Shown here: piece by piece, positions 1 to 7,500 of the stretch | Layout of the letters: the number at the start of each line of letters is the position of its first letter | Numbering within the stretch: the first letter of the stretch is position 1 | Source: QQUD01 sp039029915 | GTDB lineage: Bacteria; Chloroflexota; Anaerolineae; Promineifilales; Promineifilaceae | Direction of reading: 5' to 3' | Length of the DNA: 8,260 nt | Assembly (NCBI GenBank): GCA_039029915.1 | Contig: JBCCFD010000371.1 | Location: 1-8,260, forward strand | The notes under the pieces: model-generated | Database searches by the model: none | Told to the model about the DNA's origin: nothing | The model's input: only the letters and a program-made list of their open reading frames with translations | Program-made: the position numbers and the translations under genes

Positions 1-976
1 GAAGCTGCACCGTTTCACGCTGGCCCGGCTGAATGTCAAGCACGTAAATCCCAGCCACTTTTGTGCCCGTTTTTTGTGGATTAACGGCCGTTTGCTCACC
101 ATCAATCACATATCGATGGAACGCGTCTTTCACATAGGGGGTAACGTTTGGCGAATTAAAAAGTCGCTCGTTGTTACTTTCATTCTCCGTAAAAAGGAAT
201 TGCTCGGCTTGATGGGCATAAAAGTAGTAGGCACCACTATCGGCGTGGGTGGCTTTTACACCCAAAGAGGGCTCACTTCCTACCTGAGACATCGCAGGTT
301 TGGTCGGCGTGTGGCCCAAAGGACCAGCCTCATACCCCCAGCGCCAGCTGTTTCGGAACCAAAGGGTTGGTAAAAGCGTGCAGGAGGCTGTCTTATCACC
401 ACGGTTCACGATATCGATTTGAATCAAGATATCATTCTCGTCCGCTTTGGCGTACTCGATAAATACATCAAAATAGCGATCGTGATCAAAAACGGCCGTG
501 TCCGTCAATTCATACTCAAACTCAGCTCGCCCTCGACGGCCGTTTTCCACCAGTAAATCTTGGTAAGGAAACGGCGCTTGCGGATATTTATAGAGCATTT
601 TCATGTAGCTATGCGTTGGGGTGCTGTCGAGATAAAAATAAACCTCTTTAACATCCTCACCGTGGTTCCCTTCGTTCCCCGTTAGGCCAAAAAGTCGCTC
701 TTTCAAAATCGGATCGCGGCCGTTCCACAAAGCCAAGGCAAAGCAGAGGTTTTGATTCCGATCGGAAATGCCGCCTAAACCATCTTCATTCCAGCGATAA
801 GCCCGACTGCGCGCCTGATCGTGTGAAAAATACTCCCAAGCGGTGCCGTGAGGGCTGTAATCCTCCCGCACCGTCCCCCAAGCCCGCTCGCTGAGGTATG
901 GCCCCCAATTTTTCCAATTCGCTTTCTTTTCTCGATGTGCTTTTAAACGTAAATGTTCAGGTGTTTGTTTTTTCAT
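1..976 (-). CDS. GH63-like glucosidase, N-terminal part (partial)
   Basis: An open frame runs on the minus strand from an ATG at 976-974 off the left edge, giving 325 complete codons with no stop. The protein starts MKKQTPEHLRLKAHREKKAN and continues with WGPYLSERAWGTVREDYS, ARSRAYRWNEDGLGGISD, FALALWNGRDPILKERLFGL, GNEGNHGEDVKEVYFYLDS, PTHSYMKMLYKYPQ and LLPTLWFRNSWRWGY. From memory these blocks match the bacterial glucosidase family related to GH63 (MGH1-like, (alpha/alpha)6 catalytic barrel), usually about 880 residues. What is visible would be the N-terminal region, and the catalytic acids are expected in the missing part. No signal peptide is seen, so a cytoplasmic enzyme acting on glucosides or glucosylated compatible solutes is likely; the substrate cannot be read. 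No clear ribosome binding site precedes the ATG. Three exact copies of the ACGGCCGT palindrome lie inside the gene, encoding TAV twice and NGR once. Confidence 0.8.
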   Translation of the reverse strand, partial: MKKQTPEHLRLKAHREKKANWKNWGPYLSERAWGTVREDYSPHGTAWEYFSHDQARSRAYRWNEDGLGGISDRNQNLCFALALWNGRDPILKERLFGLTGNEGNHGEDVKEVYFYLDSTPTHSYMKMLYKYPQAPFPYQDLLVENGRRGRAEFEYELTDTAVFDHDRYFDVFIEYAKADENDILIQIDIVNRGDKTASCTLLPTLWFRNSWRWGYEAGPLGHTPTKPAMSQVGSEPSLGVKATHADSGAYYFYAHQAEQFLFTENESNNERLFNSPNVTPYVKDAFHRYVIDGEQTAVNPQKTGTKVAGIYVLDIQPGQRETVQL

Positions 977-1036
977 AGTTAAAAGTTGCCGGTTGCAAGG
1001 CTGCCAGTCGCCAATATCAAGGTCTCTCTTCTTTTT

Positions 1037-1065
1037 ACTCTATTCTCTCTACTCCTACTTTACAA
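1037..1065 (-). promoter_or_regulatory. weak candidate promoter for the glucosidase gene
   Basis: On the minus strand a -35-like TTGTAA (1065-1060) and a -10-like TAGAGT (1042-1037) are separated by 17 bases, each matching 4 of 6 consensus positions. Transcription from here would leave a leader of roughly 50 bases before the ATG at 976. The surrounding 1021-1060 tract is almost pure pyrimidine on the plus strand, so a chance match is quite possible. The rest of the 246-base gap 977-1222 shows no gene or RNA that I recognise. Confidence 0.22.
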
Positions 1066-1222
1066 TCTTTAACGCCTTTTTCTCGTCGTCTTCACGACAT
1101 TCTGATGGAGCTCTCAATTAATAGATGGCATGATGAAGGCAATATTGGGGTTGTGTGATGGCAGAGTCATCACAGTGACGAACAACTGTCATTGCACCGT
1201 TCAGCTATAAGGTACGTTACAA

Positions 1223-1450
1223 ATGTTTCAGGCGCAAGAAGACACCATCAAAATTGTTGTTTATCGTGAAGGGCTTTCTTTTTCTCACTCTGTTTGGCAA
1301 GGTGATGTTCAAAAAAACAACTCATCTATCACGCGGGAAAGAGCTCAAGAGATTATCGACGCCAATCCGGAAGGACAGATTATCAATGGAAATGTATTGG
1401 ATTTTGGAACTGTCCCCGTTCAATGGAAATGGCAAGTATTGTTAAATTAG
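1223..1450 (+). CDS. small hypothetical protein, 75 residues
   Basis: The frame starts at the first ATG after an in-frame stop (TAA at 1208-1210) and ends with TAG at 1448-1450. The product is a soluble, mixed-charge protein with no membrane segment or signal peptide. It contains TIKIVVYREGLSFSH near the start and a helical-looking ITRERAQEIIDANPEGQ in the middle, and ends VQWKWQVLLN. I do not recognise the family. A weak AAGG at 1209-1212 lies 10 bases before the ATG. The main argument that it is real is the position: a strong intrinsic terminator follows 40 bases after the stop, and there is no other gene on this strand for it to serve. The alternative frame at 1254-1445 gives an unlikely composition and was left out. 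It is convergent with the lipase gene. Confidence 0.5.
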   Translation: MFQAQEDTIKIVVYREGLSFSHSVWQGDVQKNNSSITRERAQEIIDANPEGQIINGNVLDFGTVPVQWKWQVLLN

Positions 1451-1490
1451 TGTAGCCGCAGACGTATCACATAAAAATGTATTGGTAGCG

Positions 1491-1523
1491 AAAACGGCCG
1501 TTCAAATGAACGGCCGTTTTTTT
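1491..1523 (+). terminator. strong intrinsic terminator made of two ACGGCCGT palindromes
   Basis: The arms AAAACGGCCGTTC (1491-1503) and GAACGGCCGTTTT (1508-1520) are perfectly complementary, giving a 13-base-pair stem with a 4-base AAAT loop. A run of seven T (1517-1523) follows, so it should stop plus-strand transcripts of the 75-residue gene. On the minus strand the same hairpin is followed by four T, so it may also stop lipase transcripts, though less well. Each arm contains one copy of the genome-repeated palindrome (1494-1501 and 1510-1517). Confidence 0.9.
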
Positions 1524-1573
1524 GTTAAAGGGTGCAATTAGCAGGATGCATATGTAAATATCAGGGATGCTCT

Positions 1574-1594
1574 TACTCTCTACTCTCTACTCTC
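1574..1594. repeat. three perfect tandem copies of TACTCTC
   Basis: The heptamer TACTCTC repeats three times without error, inside a longer pyrimidine stretch just before the end of the lipase gene. The same 10-mer CTCTCTACTC appears at 1045-1054 in the other short intergenic region, within the loose tract 1021-1060. This resembles the short tandemly repeated heptanucleotides known from filamentous cyanobacteria. Whether it is a family in this genome cannot be seen from one window. Confidence 0.75.
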
Positions 1595-1608
1595 TTCCTA
1601 TTAAACTA

Positions 1609-2574
1609 CTAAATCGCTTCTAGCTCCTGAATATAGCTCGTCATGAAATGATCGGTGCCCCGACGTGATAAAAAGCGCCAGGTCCAGCCTTTACCAATTT
1701 TAATCTCATGATTAACGTGCTTGTACCCTTGCCATGGGCGCGGCACCTGCGGCACCACATCTAGCCCATTGACGAAGCGATAGCTTTTGGGAACGGCCGT
1801 GTTAAACAGGTCTGGAAATTCCGTATTCCCCACGCAAGGCGCTCCATATGTGTAAAGATCCACATCATATTTACCAAGATAGGTTAACTTCATATCAACA
1901 GCGCATAAAGTCGCCAGCGCCCCACCCAAGCTGTGTCCCGTCACCGTAATCTTTTTTGGTTGATGTTTCACAACGTAGTTGTGCACGTAATCTTGAACCG
2001 TCATGTAAGCCGTGACAAAACCAAGGTGCATTTGGGCGCGTGGATGAGCCGGGGCTAAATCTGCTGACTCCAAGCTGCTCGACTCAACAAACTCAAAATG
2101 CTTCGCCTTGCCTTCATCCTCAACCGGCTCAAAGTGCATATCAGACTCCTCATCGTCTGAGCTGCCAGCATCATCAGCAGGTAAGGTAAAACTCGCATCA
2201 TCGTCGTCATCATTAAAAGACATGGCTGCATCTTCGGTCGTTTCACCCGGGCTGGTTGACCCTTTATCACGAACTTGAAATAGATCGCGGCTAAATTGGA
2301 CATTCGTTTTCCAGTCGTCACCCTTTTCAGTGCCCCGGAAAATCAAATAGATATGGTCACTGCCTTCTTCCTGCATAATCGCACACTGCGTATCCGATTC
2401 ATCAGCGTGGTGGAGTTCCACATTGGCATTAGGAAATTTGCTAAACGCCTTGAACTTCATCTTTTCTTCTATATCAGGATTGGCGGCCACTTCTTGGGGG
2501 AATTTGTAGTAGACTTCCTTGGCAAGATACGCACAAACGATTGCCTTTTGTAAATTTACATCTTTTATATCCAC
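1609..2574 (-). CDS. class 3 lipase (Lipase_3 alpha/beta hydrolase) with acidic insertion
   Basis: A 321-residue protein of the fungal-type lipase class 3 family (PF01764), which hydrolyses acylglycerols or other lipid esters. The nucleophile elbow GHSLGG has its serine at residue 215. The likely acid is D272 in LDVVPQVPRP and the likely histidine H309 in TDHFMTSY, matching the Ser-Asp-His order of the family. IYLIFRGTEKGDDWKTN (about 75-91) is the typical early strand before the oxyanion region. Residues about 101-178 form an insertion in which about 24 of 78 residues are Asp or Glu, including five Asp in a row at 122-126, with a short imperfect repeat (HFEPVED, HFEFVES). No signal peptide or membrane segment is seen, so it is probably cytoplasmic. 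The start codon is GTG, supported by AGGAG seven bases upstream. The gene lies downstream of the HD gene, same strand, 90 bases apart. The natural substrate is unknown. Confidence 0.87.
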   Translation of the reverse strand: MDIKDVNLQKAIVCAYLAKEVYYKFPQEVAANPDIEEKMKFKAFSKFPNANVELHHADESDTQCAIMQEEGSDHIYLIFRGTEKGDDWKTNVQFSRDLFQVRDKGSTSPGETTEDAAMSFNDDDDDASFTLPADDAGSSDDEESDMHFEPVEDEGKAKHFEFVESSSLESADLAPAHPRAQMHLGFVTAYMTVQDYVHNYVVKHQPKKITVTGHSLGGALATLCAVDMKLTYLGKYDVDLYTYGAPCVGNTEFPDLFNTAVPKSYRFVNGLDVVPQVPRPWQGYKHVNHEIKIGKGWTWRFLSRRGTDHFMTSYIQELEAI

Positions 2575-2581
2575 CGATTTA

Positions 2582-2586
2582 CTCCT
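2582..2586 (-). promoter_or_regulatory. ribosome binding site fixing a GTG start
   Basis: The minus strand reads AGGAG here, seven bases before the GTG at 2574-2572. It is the reason for accepting a GTG start for the lipase instead of a later ATG. Confidence 0.8.
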
Positions 2587-2664
2587 GTTGGTTAGCCGTA
2601 ATCTATCAGCCTTTTCTGTCTATATTAAGCGCTTATTGTGACTGCTGCGTGACAAACATGCCGC

Positions 2665-3183
2665 TCAGTAACTGCGTGCCAGTCTATTATCCCCATTAGA
2701 GGCAATGTTTTCAAAGCAATCGTCGAGATGAGGAAATATGTCCCATCTACTCTGACCCACACTATCTGCAATCCGATCGACAACTTCTAATTCTAACTGC
2801 TCAACACGTTTTCCTTTCCACAGCTTGTCCGCTAGAGCAATAAGCAATTCTTCTAAAGAAACTTCCATTTCATCATAGCGAGCATGCGATCGGCAAATTC
2901 TAGCGATTTCAGGTGCAACGCCATGCTTTAAAAGCAATTTTTCTCCGGCAGCCTCATGATTGCTCCCCTCTTGATCAAGTTCATTTTTACAAACCACTTT
3001 CCCTGCATCGTGAAGAACAGCACCTATTTCAATCAATGATACGTTTACATTTAGGTCAAATTCTTCACACACATCAATAAGCATTGCCGAAGCTTCACTA
3101 ACCAACATGGCGTGGGTTAGCAACCGCTCGGACGCACCTAGTTTTTCCAACATCTCAATCGCATCTTCCTTTGAATTCAGCAT
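2665..3183 (-). CDS. HD-domain phosphohydrolase, 172 residues
   Basis: A small protein made almost entirely of an HD domain (PF01966 type, metal-dependent phosphohydrolase). Visible metal ligands are H24 (LLTHAMLVSE), the HD pair H58-D59 (LHDAGK), H76 (SNHEAAG), H100 (RSHARYD) and D119 (LADKLWKGKR). The six-ligand pattern suggests a two-metal site. The family cleaves nucleotides, cyclic nucleotides or other phosphoesters; the substrate cannot be read here. It is not an HD-GYP protein, because the GYP motif is absent, and no sensor or synthetase domain is attached. The ATG at 3183 is the first start after an in-frame stop at 3204-3202. No clear Shine-Dalgarno sequence precedes it, so translation may be weak or coupled. 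It follows the HEAT gene by 54 bases on the same strand and could share its transcript. One sampled line (2881-2940) has 43% GC. Confidence 0.82.
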   Translation of the reverse strand: MLNSKEDAIEMLEKLGASERLLTHAMLVSEASAMLIDVCEEFDLNVNVSLIEIGAVLHDAGKVVCKNELDQEGSNHEAAGEKLLLKHGVAPEIARICRSHARYDEMEVSLEELLIALADKLWKGKRVEQLELEVVDRIADSVGQSRWDIFPHLDDCFENIASNGDNRLARSY

Positions 3184-3237
3184 AAAATATCGTTTTTTAG
3201 ATCAATCTACAAAATAAAAGCCAATTTTGGAAAATTC

Positions 3238-4143
3238 TTATCGAGACTGCTTGGCTACTAAATTTCTTGCATGCGCAACAAATCCAATCAATGGTCTATC
3301 ATAAGGAATTTTTGCTCCAAATTCATTGATTAACGGCCGTTGCGCCTCTGCTTGGAATAAGAGTTCTTCATGAACAAAAATCCCACATTCGACAAGTGAG
3401 ATCACACTAGCTAATCTAATAAAGAAATGATGGTTTACACTCGAGTAATTTTCAAGATGCGAAATAAACCTCTGATCAAGATTTTGAATCACACCAACGG
3501 TAAGTAACGCGGTTACCTTTAGGTCTAAAGATTCATTTTTCTGAAGTAAACGAAGCATTGGTTCAACAAATATCTCTTGATGTTTATAAAACCATGGCAG
3601 GCTACAAATCGCCATCTTTGCAACCTCGGCGTTCTCATCTTCCATCAGTTGGCAAATTTCAGAAACGCGGGCTTCTGTTTCTCTATAACATTCCTTTGCC
3701 CAAAGTATCACTAATCGATTGAACTTATCAACCTCAGAATTAGTTAAAACATGTGATTCATTGTGTAATTTCTGAATAATTTCTTTCTTTTCATGTTCAA
3801 GAAAGTCTTCATATAGCTGGATCATCTTTTCTGCTTCAAAAGGAAGCTTATCAACCTTTAAAAAATCATCTCCTATTGCTAAAAATAGAACTAATTTTAA
3901 TAGATGATTTCTATTTAGGGTGTCTTTATTTCTCAACAAATCAAACAAAAAAGGAACTACATATGCGCTAGCTTCCCAACGGGTTCCCTGATGGTAAACA
4001 TTGCCAAACAAAGTAGTAAGAGCTTTCGTAGACATCGCTTCATCTTTATGAGCAATTTGCTTCAGTAACAATGGGAGGTCACTGGCAACACCATAAGCAT
4101 GATATAGATTGTCCCAATTAATTTTGTTTAATCCCTCTAACAT
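3238..4143 (-). CDS. HEAT-like repeat protein, 301 residues
   Basis: An all-helical, leucine-rich protein with HEAT/ARM-like alternating helices over about residues 20-90 and 165-260. The N-terminal blocks LYHAYG (13-18) and GNVYHQGTRWEASAYVVPFL (47-66) resemble, from memory, a family of HEAT-repeat proteins common in Actinobacteria and other soil bacteria, of unknown function. Such folds bind proteins; no catalytic motif, signal peptide or membrane segment is seen. It is first of three minus-strand genes (HEAT, HD, lipase). The gene is strikingly AT-rich: two consecutive sampled lines (3841-3960) have 25% and 28% GC, against 63% at 4921-4980 in the neighbouring fusion gene. This suggests acquisition from another source. 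It nevertheless carries one ACGGCCGT copy (3333-3340), read as Q-R-P-L. No good Shine-Dalgarno sequence precedes the ATG at 4143-4141. Confidence 0.72.
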   Translation of the reverse strand: MLEGLNKINWDNLYHAYGVASDLPLLLKQIAHKDEAMSTKALTTLFGNVYHQGTRWEASAYVVPFLFDLLRNKDTLNRNHLLKLVLFLAIGDDFLKVDKLPFEAEKMIQLYEDFLEHEKKEIIQKLHNESHVLTNSEVDKFNRLVILWAKECYRETEARVSEICQLMEDENAEVAKMAICSLPWFYKHQEIFVEPMLRLLQKNESLDLKVTALLTVGVIQNLDQRFISHLENYSSVNHHFFIRLASVISLVECGIFVHEELLFQAEAQRPLINEFGAKIPYDRPLIGFVAHARNLVAKQSR

Positions 4144-4155
4144 TTTTTACTATCC

Positions 4156-4185
4156 ATTCTCTCGACACACAGATTATTTTGTCAA
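4156..4185 (-). promoter_or_regulatory. candidate promoter for the HEAT gene, nearly leaderless
   Basis: The minus strand has an exact TTGACA (4185-4180), an 18-base spacer and GAGAAT (4161-4156), which keeps the A2, A4, A5 and T6 positions of the -10 box. Transcription would begin near 4149, only a few bases before the ATG at 4143. That would make the mRNA almost leaderless and would explain the absence of a ribosome binding site. Confidence 0.42.
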
Positions 4186-4319
4186 AATGATTCTAGCTCG
4201 TTTAAGCAAAACGAAGTTCATGCTTTGAATAAAACGACGGTTATTAACTTCATTTCTCCTCGCGGTTCAGAAGCTTTTAACTAACACGGTTTTCAACCCA
4301 GAAACTTCGGAACATTTAA

Positions 4320-4327
4320 ACGGCCGT
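4320..4327. repeat. intergenic copy of the ACGGCCGT palindrome
   Basis: An isolated exact copy, flanked AACGGCCGTA, in non-coding DNA between the divergent genes. It has no hairpin partner nearby, unlike the pair at 1494-1517. Confidence 0.9.
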
Positions 4328-4401
4328 ATCCCTCATATTCAAAATTGGGATTGATGATTTAAAATCAATTCAACCATTCCCCAACCTCCTGCACTATTGT
4401 G

Positions 4402-4407
4402 TATAAT
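4402..4407 (+). promoter_or_regulatory. perfect -10 box (TATAAT) upstream of the fusion gene
   Basis: TATAAT occurs exactly, but no good -35 box lies 16-19 bases upstream (best about 3 of 6, TTCCCC). If active it would need an activator or other help, and would give a leader of about 160 bases carrying the three repeats at 4438-4543. Confidence 0.4.
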
Positions 4408-4437
4408 AGCGGTATTCTAGCTGAAATTCTACACGAT

Positions 4438-4543
4438 AAAACCTGACAGAGTCTTCACAACAAAACCACACCTTGCCCCAAAAACCTGACAGGTTTTCAA
4501 CTCATTGTTTCAAAATTCCATCTATAAACCTGTCAGGTTTTTT
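4438..4543 (+). repeat. three phased AAAACCTGACAG repeats with a 17-base perfect inverted repeat
   Basis: AAAACCTGACAG occurs at 4438-4449 and 4480-4492 (with one extra A), and inverted as CTGTCAGGTTTT at 4530-4541. Their centres (4446, 4489, 4533) are 43 and 44 bases apart, close to four helical turns. The second and third copies are each nearly symmetric (arms around a single central A or T). Together they form a perfect 17-base inverted repeat: AAAAACCTGACAGGTTT (4480-4496) against 4526-4542, with a 29-base loop. The third copy alone can fold as a 6-base-pair stem with a GTC loop, followed by T's to 4543, which resembles a terminator. The first copy is degenerate on its right side. The set lies between the TATAAT box and the ribosome binding site of the fusion gene. 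It may be an operator array, an attenuator, or a dispersed palindromic element. Confidence 0.85.
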
Positions 4544-4563
4544 ATGACACAGCTAGGGGATTC

Positions 4564-4568
4564 AGGAG
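4564..4568 (+). promoter_or_regulatory. ribosome binding site of the fusion gene
   Basis: AGGAG lies six bases before the ATG at 4575, within 21 bases of the end of the hairpin at 4526-4543. It supports the chosen start. Confidence 0.85.
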
Positions 4569-4574
4569 AAAAAC

Positions 4575-7500
4575 ATGCGCGAAATCATCGATAGTCCTGC
4601 CTACCAAGAAGCCATCGGCTCACTTGCCAAAGAACTTAGCCTACCGGCGGAGCAAGTTCTCAAAGAATCAGAAACCTATCTCAAAGAGATGTACACCACT
4701 CACAATGCACTGGTGGATTACGTAGGCTTTGAAGGTTCCCGCTACATGCTTTCCCGAAGCTACAAACAGGGCATCGATGTCGTCCCAGAACAGATCGAGC
4801 AAATTAGCGAATTAATGCGCGACCATACCGTCGCTTTTGTCATCACCCACAAAACCTACCTTGACACCTTCGTGCTTAGCGTGGCGCTGGCTGAATTTGG
4901 GCTTCAAATGCCCTACACCTTTGGCGGCATCAACATGAGCTTCACTGGAGCGGGGCAGCTGGGCCGTCGAGCTGGCATCATTTTTATTCGTCGCTCGTTC
5001 AAAGACAATCTCATCTACAAAACGGTCTTGCGGCAGTTTATTTCTCACCTGATTAAAGACAAAGCAGATTTTACGTGGGCGTTAGAAGGCACTCGCTCAC
5101 GCACGGGCAAGCTGGTTTGGCCCAAGCTAGGCATTCTCAAATATATTGCGGAAGGCGCCAAAGCGGCCAAGGTCAAATCTAATCACGTTAAATACGTACC
5201 GGTTTCAATTGGCTATGACATGATTCCCGATGTGCCCGCCATGACGGCGGAAGGGCAAGGGGCTAAAAAGGAGTCTGAGAGCCTTAGCGGCGTGGTGAAA
5301 TATTTCCGGCGTATGGGCAAGCAGTTTGGCCAAGTGTCTATTCGGTTTGGCGAACCGGTGCAGATTCATGATGATACGGCCGTTCCTGACTTTGAAGACC
5401 AGGGTAAATACACACCCGAACAGCGCAATCTCCAAAAGCTCGCTTTTGAGCTAGTCCATAACATCAATCGCGTTACTCCAATAACAACAACATCGCTCGT
5501 TTCTACGGCCCTGTTGAGCAAATTTAACACCACCCAAAGCGATATCGTGGCGGACGTTCGGCAGATGATTGACGCCATTGAAAGGCGTGATCCCACGCTC
5601 TATGTAGATTTTGGCAAATCGATCACCCAAAGCGTCCAACGGGCTTTACGGCTCCTTGCCAAAGCCACGGTCGTCGAAAAGAAATCAAATGAAGCCGATC
5701 CACGCTACGCTATTAATGCCAACAAATATTTAATGGCCGTGTACTACAGCAACATGTCGGCCCATCAATTTCTCAATGGGGCATTGATTGAACTCGCTCT
5801 GCTACACGCTGCCCCCAAGCGAGGTGAGGACCGCATTCACGGCTTTTGGGCAGAAATTATGCGCCTGCGGGACTTGTTTAAATTTGAATTTTTCTACTCT
5901 AAAAAACCGATTTTCAGCGATGAAGTTGAGTCAGAGCTCGATCTTTTGGATTTAGATTGGCGTTCCCACTTTTCAGATTCAACTGAAAAAACGCTAGGGC
6001 TGCTCGATCAGAAGCCAGTACTTTTAGCGCATGCCATTTTATATCCATATGTAGAAACATATCGGGTGGTGTGCCATACGCTTTCCCAGCGCAATTACGA
6101 CACGCCTTTTGATGACAAAGCGTTTATTCAAGCATGCATGACGAATGGCGAAGAGCTTCATTGGCAGGGCAAAGTACAGCGCGTCGAGTCAATTTCAAAA
6201 CCATTTATCGAAAATGGGATTCGGCTCATTAAAAACATGGGGCTTGTGACGGATGAGCCGTCTGAGACCAACAGCGCTGCCATTAACAAATTAATCTCAA
6301 AACTCGATTATTTAATGGAGCGGATGCAAACACTGCAGGACATGGCCAAAGAGCGGTCACAACAGCGCCCCGCTATCATGCCGCGAGAAATCATTCCACC
6401 AACGGCCGTTTCGCCCCACGCAGATATCGCCCAAGATGCCCTATCTGCCCCCAACGGTCCAGAAATTGGGGCCTTCTTTGATCTCGACCGCACCTTAATC
6501 GAAGGGTTCTCCGCCAAAGAGTTTGTTCAAGAGCGACTATTTAGCGGGCAAATGAGTCGAAAAGAGATTATCTCCCAATTCTTCGGGCTGATGATCTACG
6601 CCATTGGCAATCGGAATTTCGCTGGCTTAGCCGCTATTGGCGCCCGCGGTGTTGAAGGCGTTCCCGAAAAAGATTTGCAGGAGTTTGGCGAAATGGTGTA
6701 TTCAAAACACCTCGCCAACGCCATTTACCCCGAATCTCGCGCACTCGTTGAAGCTCACAAAGCGAAGGGGCACACGGTGGCCATCATTTCTGCGGCCACA
6801 CCGTATCAAGTTGAGCCAGTGGCCCGTGAGTTAGGCATTGAGCACGTGATGTGTACCCGCATGGAAGTGAAGGACGGACACTTTACGGGCAATATTGTAG
6901 ATCCGCCGGTGTGGGGAGAAGGCAAAGCGATTGTGGCGCGGGAGCTAATTGAAAAGTTTAATCTTGACCCGGAGCAAAGCTATTTCTACACTGACAGCCA
7001 TGAAGATTTGCCGCTTCTTGAGCTGGTTGGAAAGCCACGGCCGTTAAATCCAGACGAAAAGCTGGAAGAGTTAGCCGAAGACCAAGGCTGGCCCGTGCAG
7101 GCGTTCCGCAGTCGCGGCAGACCAAGCCTGATGAATATGATTCGCACCACTCTCTCATTTGGCTCAATGGCGCCAGCATTAGCCGCTGGCCTAGGATTAG
7201 GGGCTTTGCGTGGCTCTCGTCAAGACGGCACCAATGCCATGACCCGCACGCTTGGCGATCTAGGTACTGCCCTAGCAGGCATCGACCTGGACGTCACGGG
7301 TGAAGAAAACATTTGGGCGGCTCGTCCGGCGGTCTTTATTTTTAACCATCAAAGCTCAGCTGACCTGCTGATTGGAGCAAAGTTGCTCAAGAAGGATGCC
7401 ACCGCTATTGCCAAAAAGGAACTGCAATACTCGATTGCTGGGCCGCTACTCATGGCGGGTGGCGTGGTGTTTGTTGATCGGGGCGACAAGAAAAAAGCAA

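Larger units (their letters stand above)
4144..4574. other. divergent intergenic region, 431 bases
   Basis: This gap separates the minus-strand HEAT gene from the plus-strand acyltransferase fusion. From left to right it holds the HEAT promoter candidate (4156-4185), a stretch of about 130 bases in which I see nothing, one ACGGCCGT palindrome (4320-4327), a TATAAT box (4402-4407), three AAAACCTGACAG-type repeats (4438-4543) and the ribosome binding site of the fusion gene (4564-4568). I see no convincing open frame or tRNA in it. Confidence 0.8.

Noticed and set aside
74..373. Open frame of 99 codons on the plus strand
   Set aside because: It starts at TTG and lies antisense within the well-supported glucosidase frame; its sequence has no recognisable domain.
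1254..1445. Alternative 63-codon plus-strand frame
   Set aside because: It overlaps the 75-residue gene in another frame, and its composition (many Leu, Phe, Lys in runs) looks like a shifted reading of that gene.
2626..2635. Palindrome TAAGCGCTTA upstream of the lipase as an operator
   Set aside because: It is a single 10-base palindrome with no second copy and no clear promoter around it, so chance is a sufficient explanation.
4438..4543. Repeats with regular spacing, as in a CRISPR array
   Set aside because: The repeated unit is only about 12 bases, one copy is inverted, the first is degenerate, there are only three, and no cas gene is nearby.
6300..6480. Possible frameshift or gene boundary between the PlsB-like and HAD parts of the fusion
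   Set aside because: The frame is continuous through a Pro- and Ala-rich linker (about residues 595-630), with no stop and no ribosome binding site plus start that would indicate two genes.
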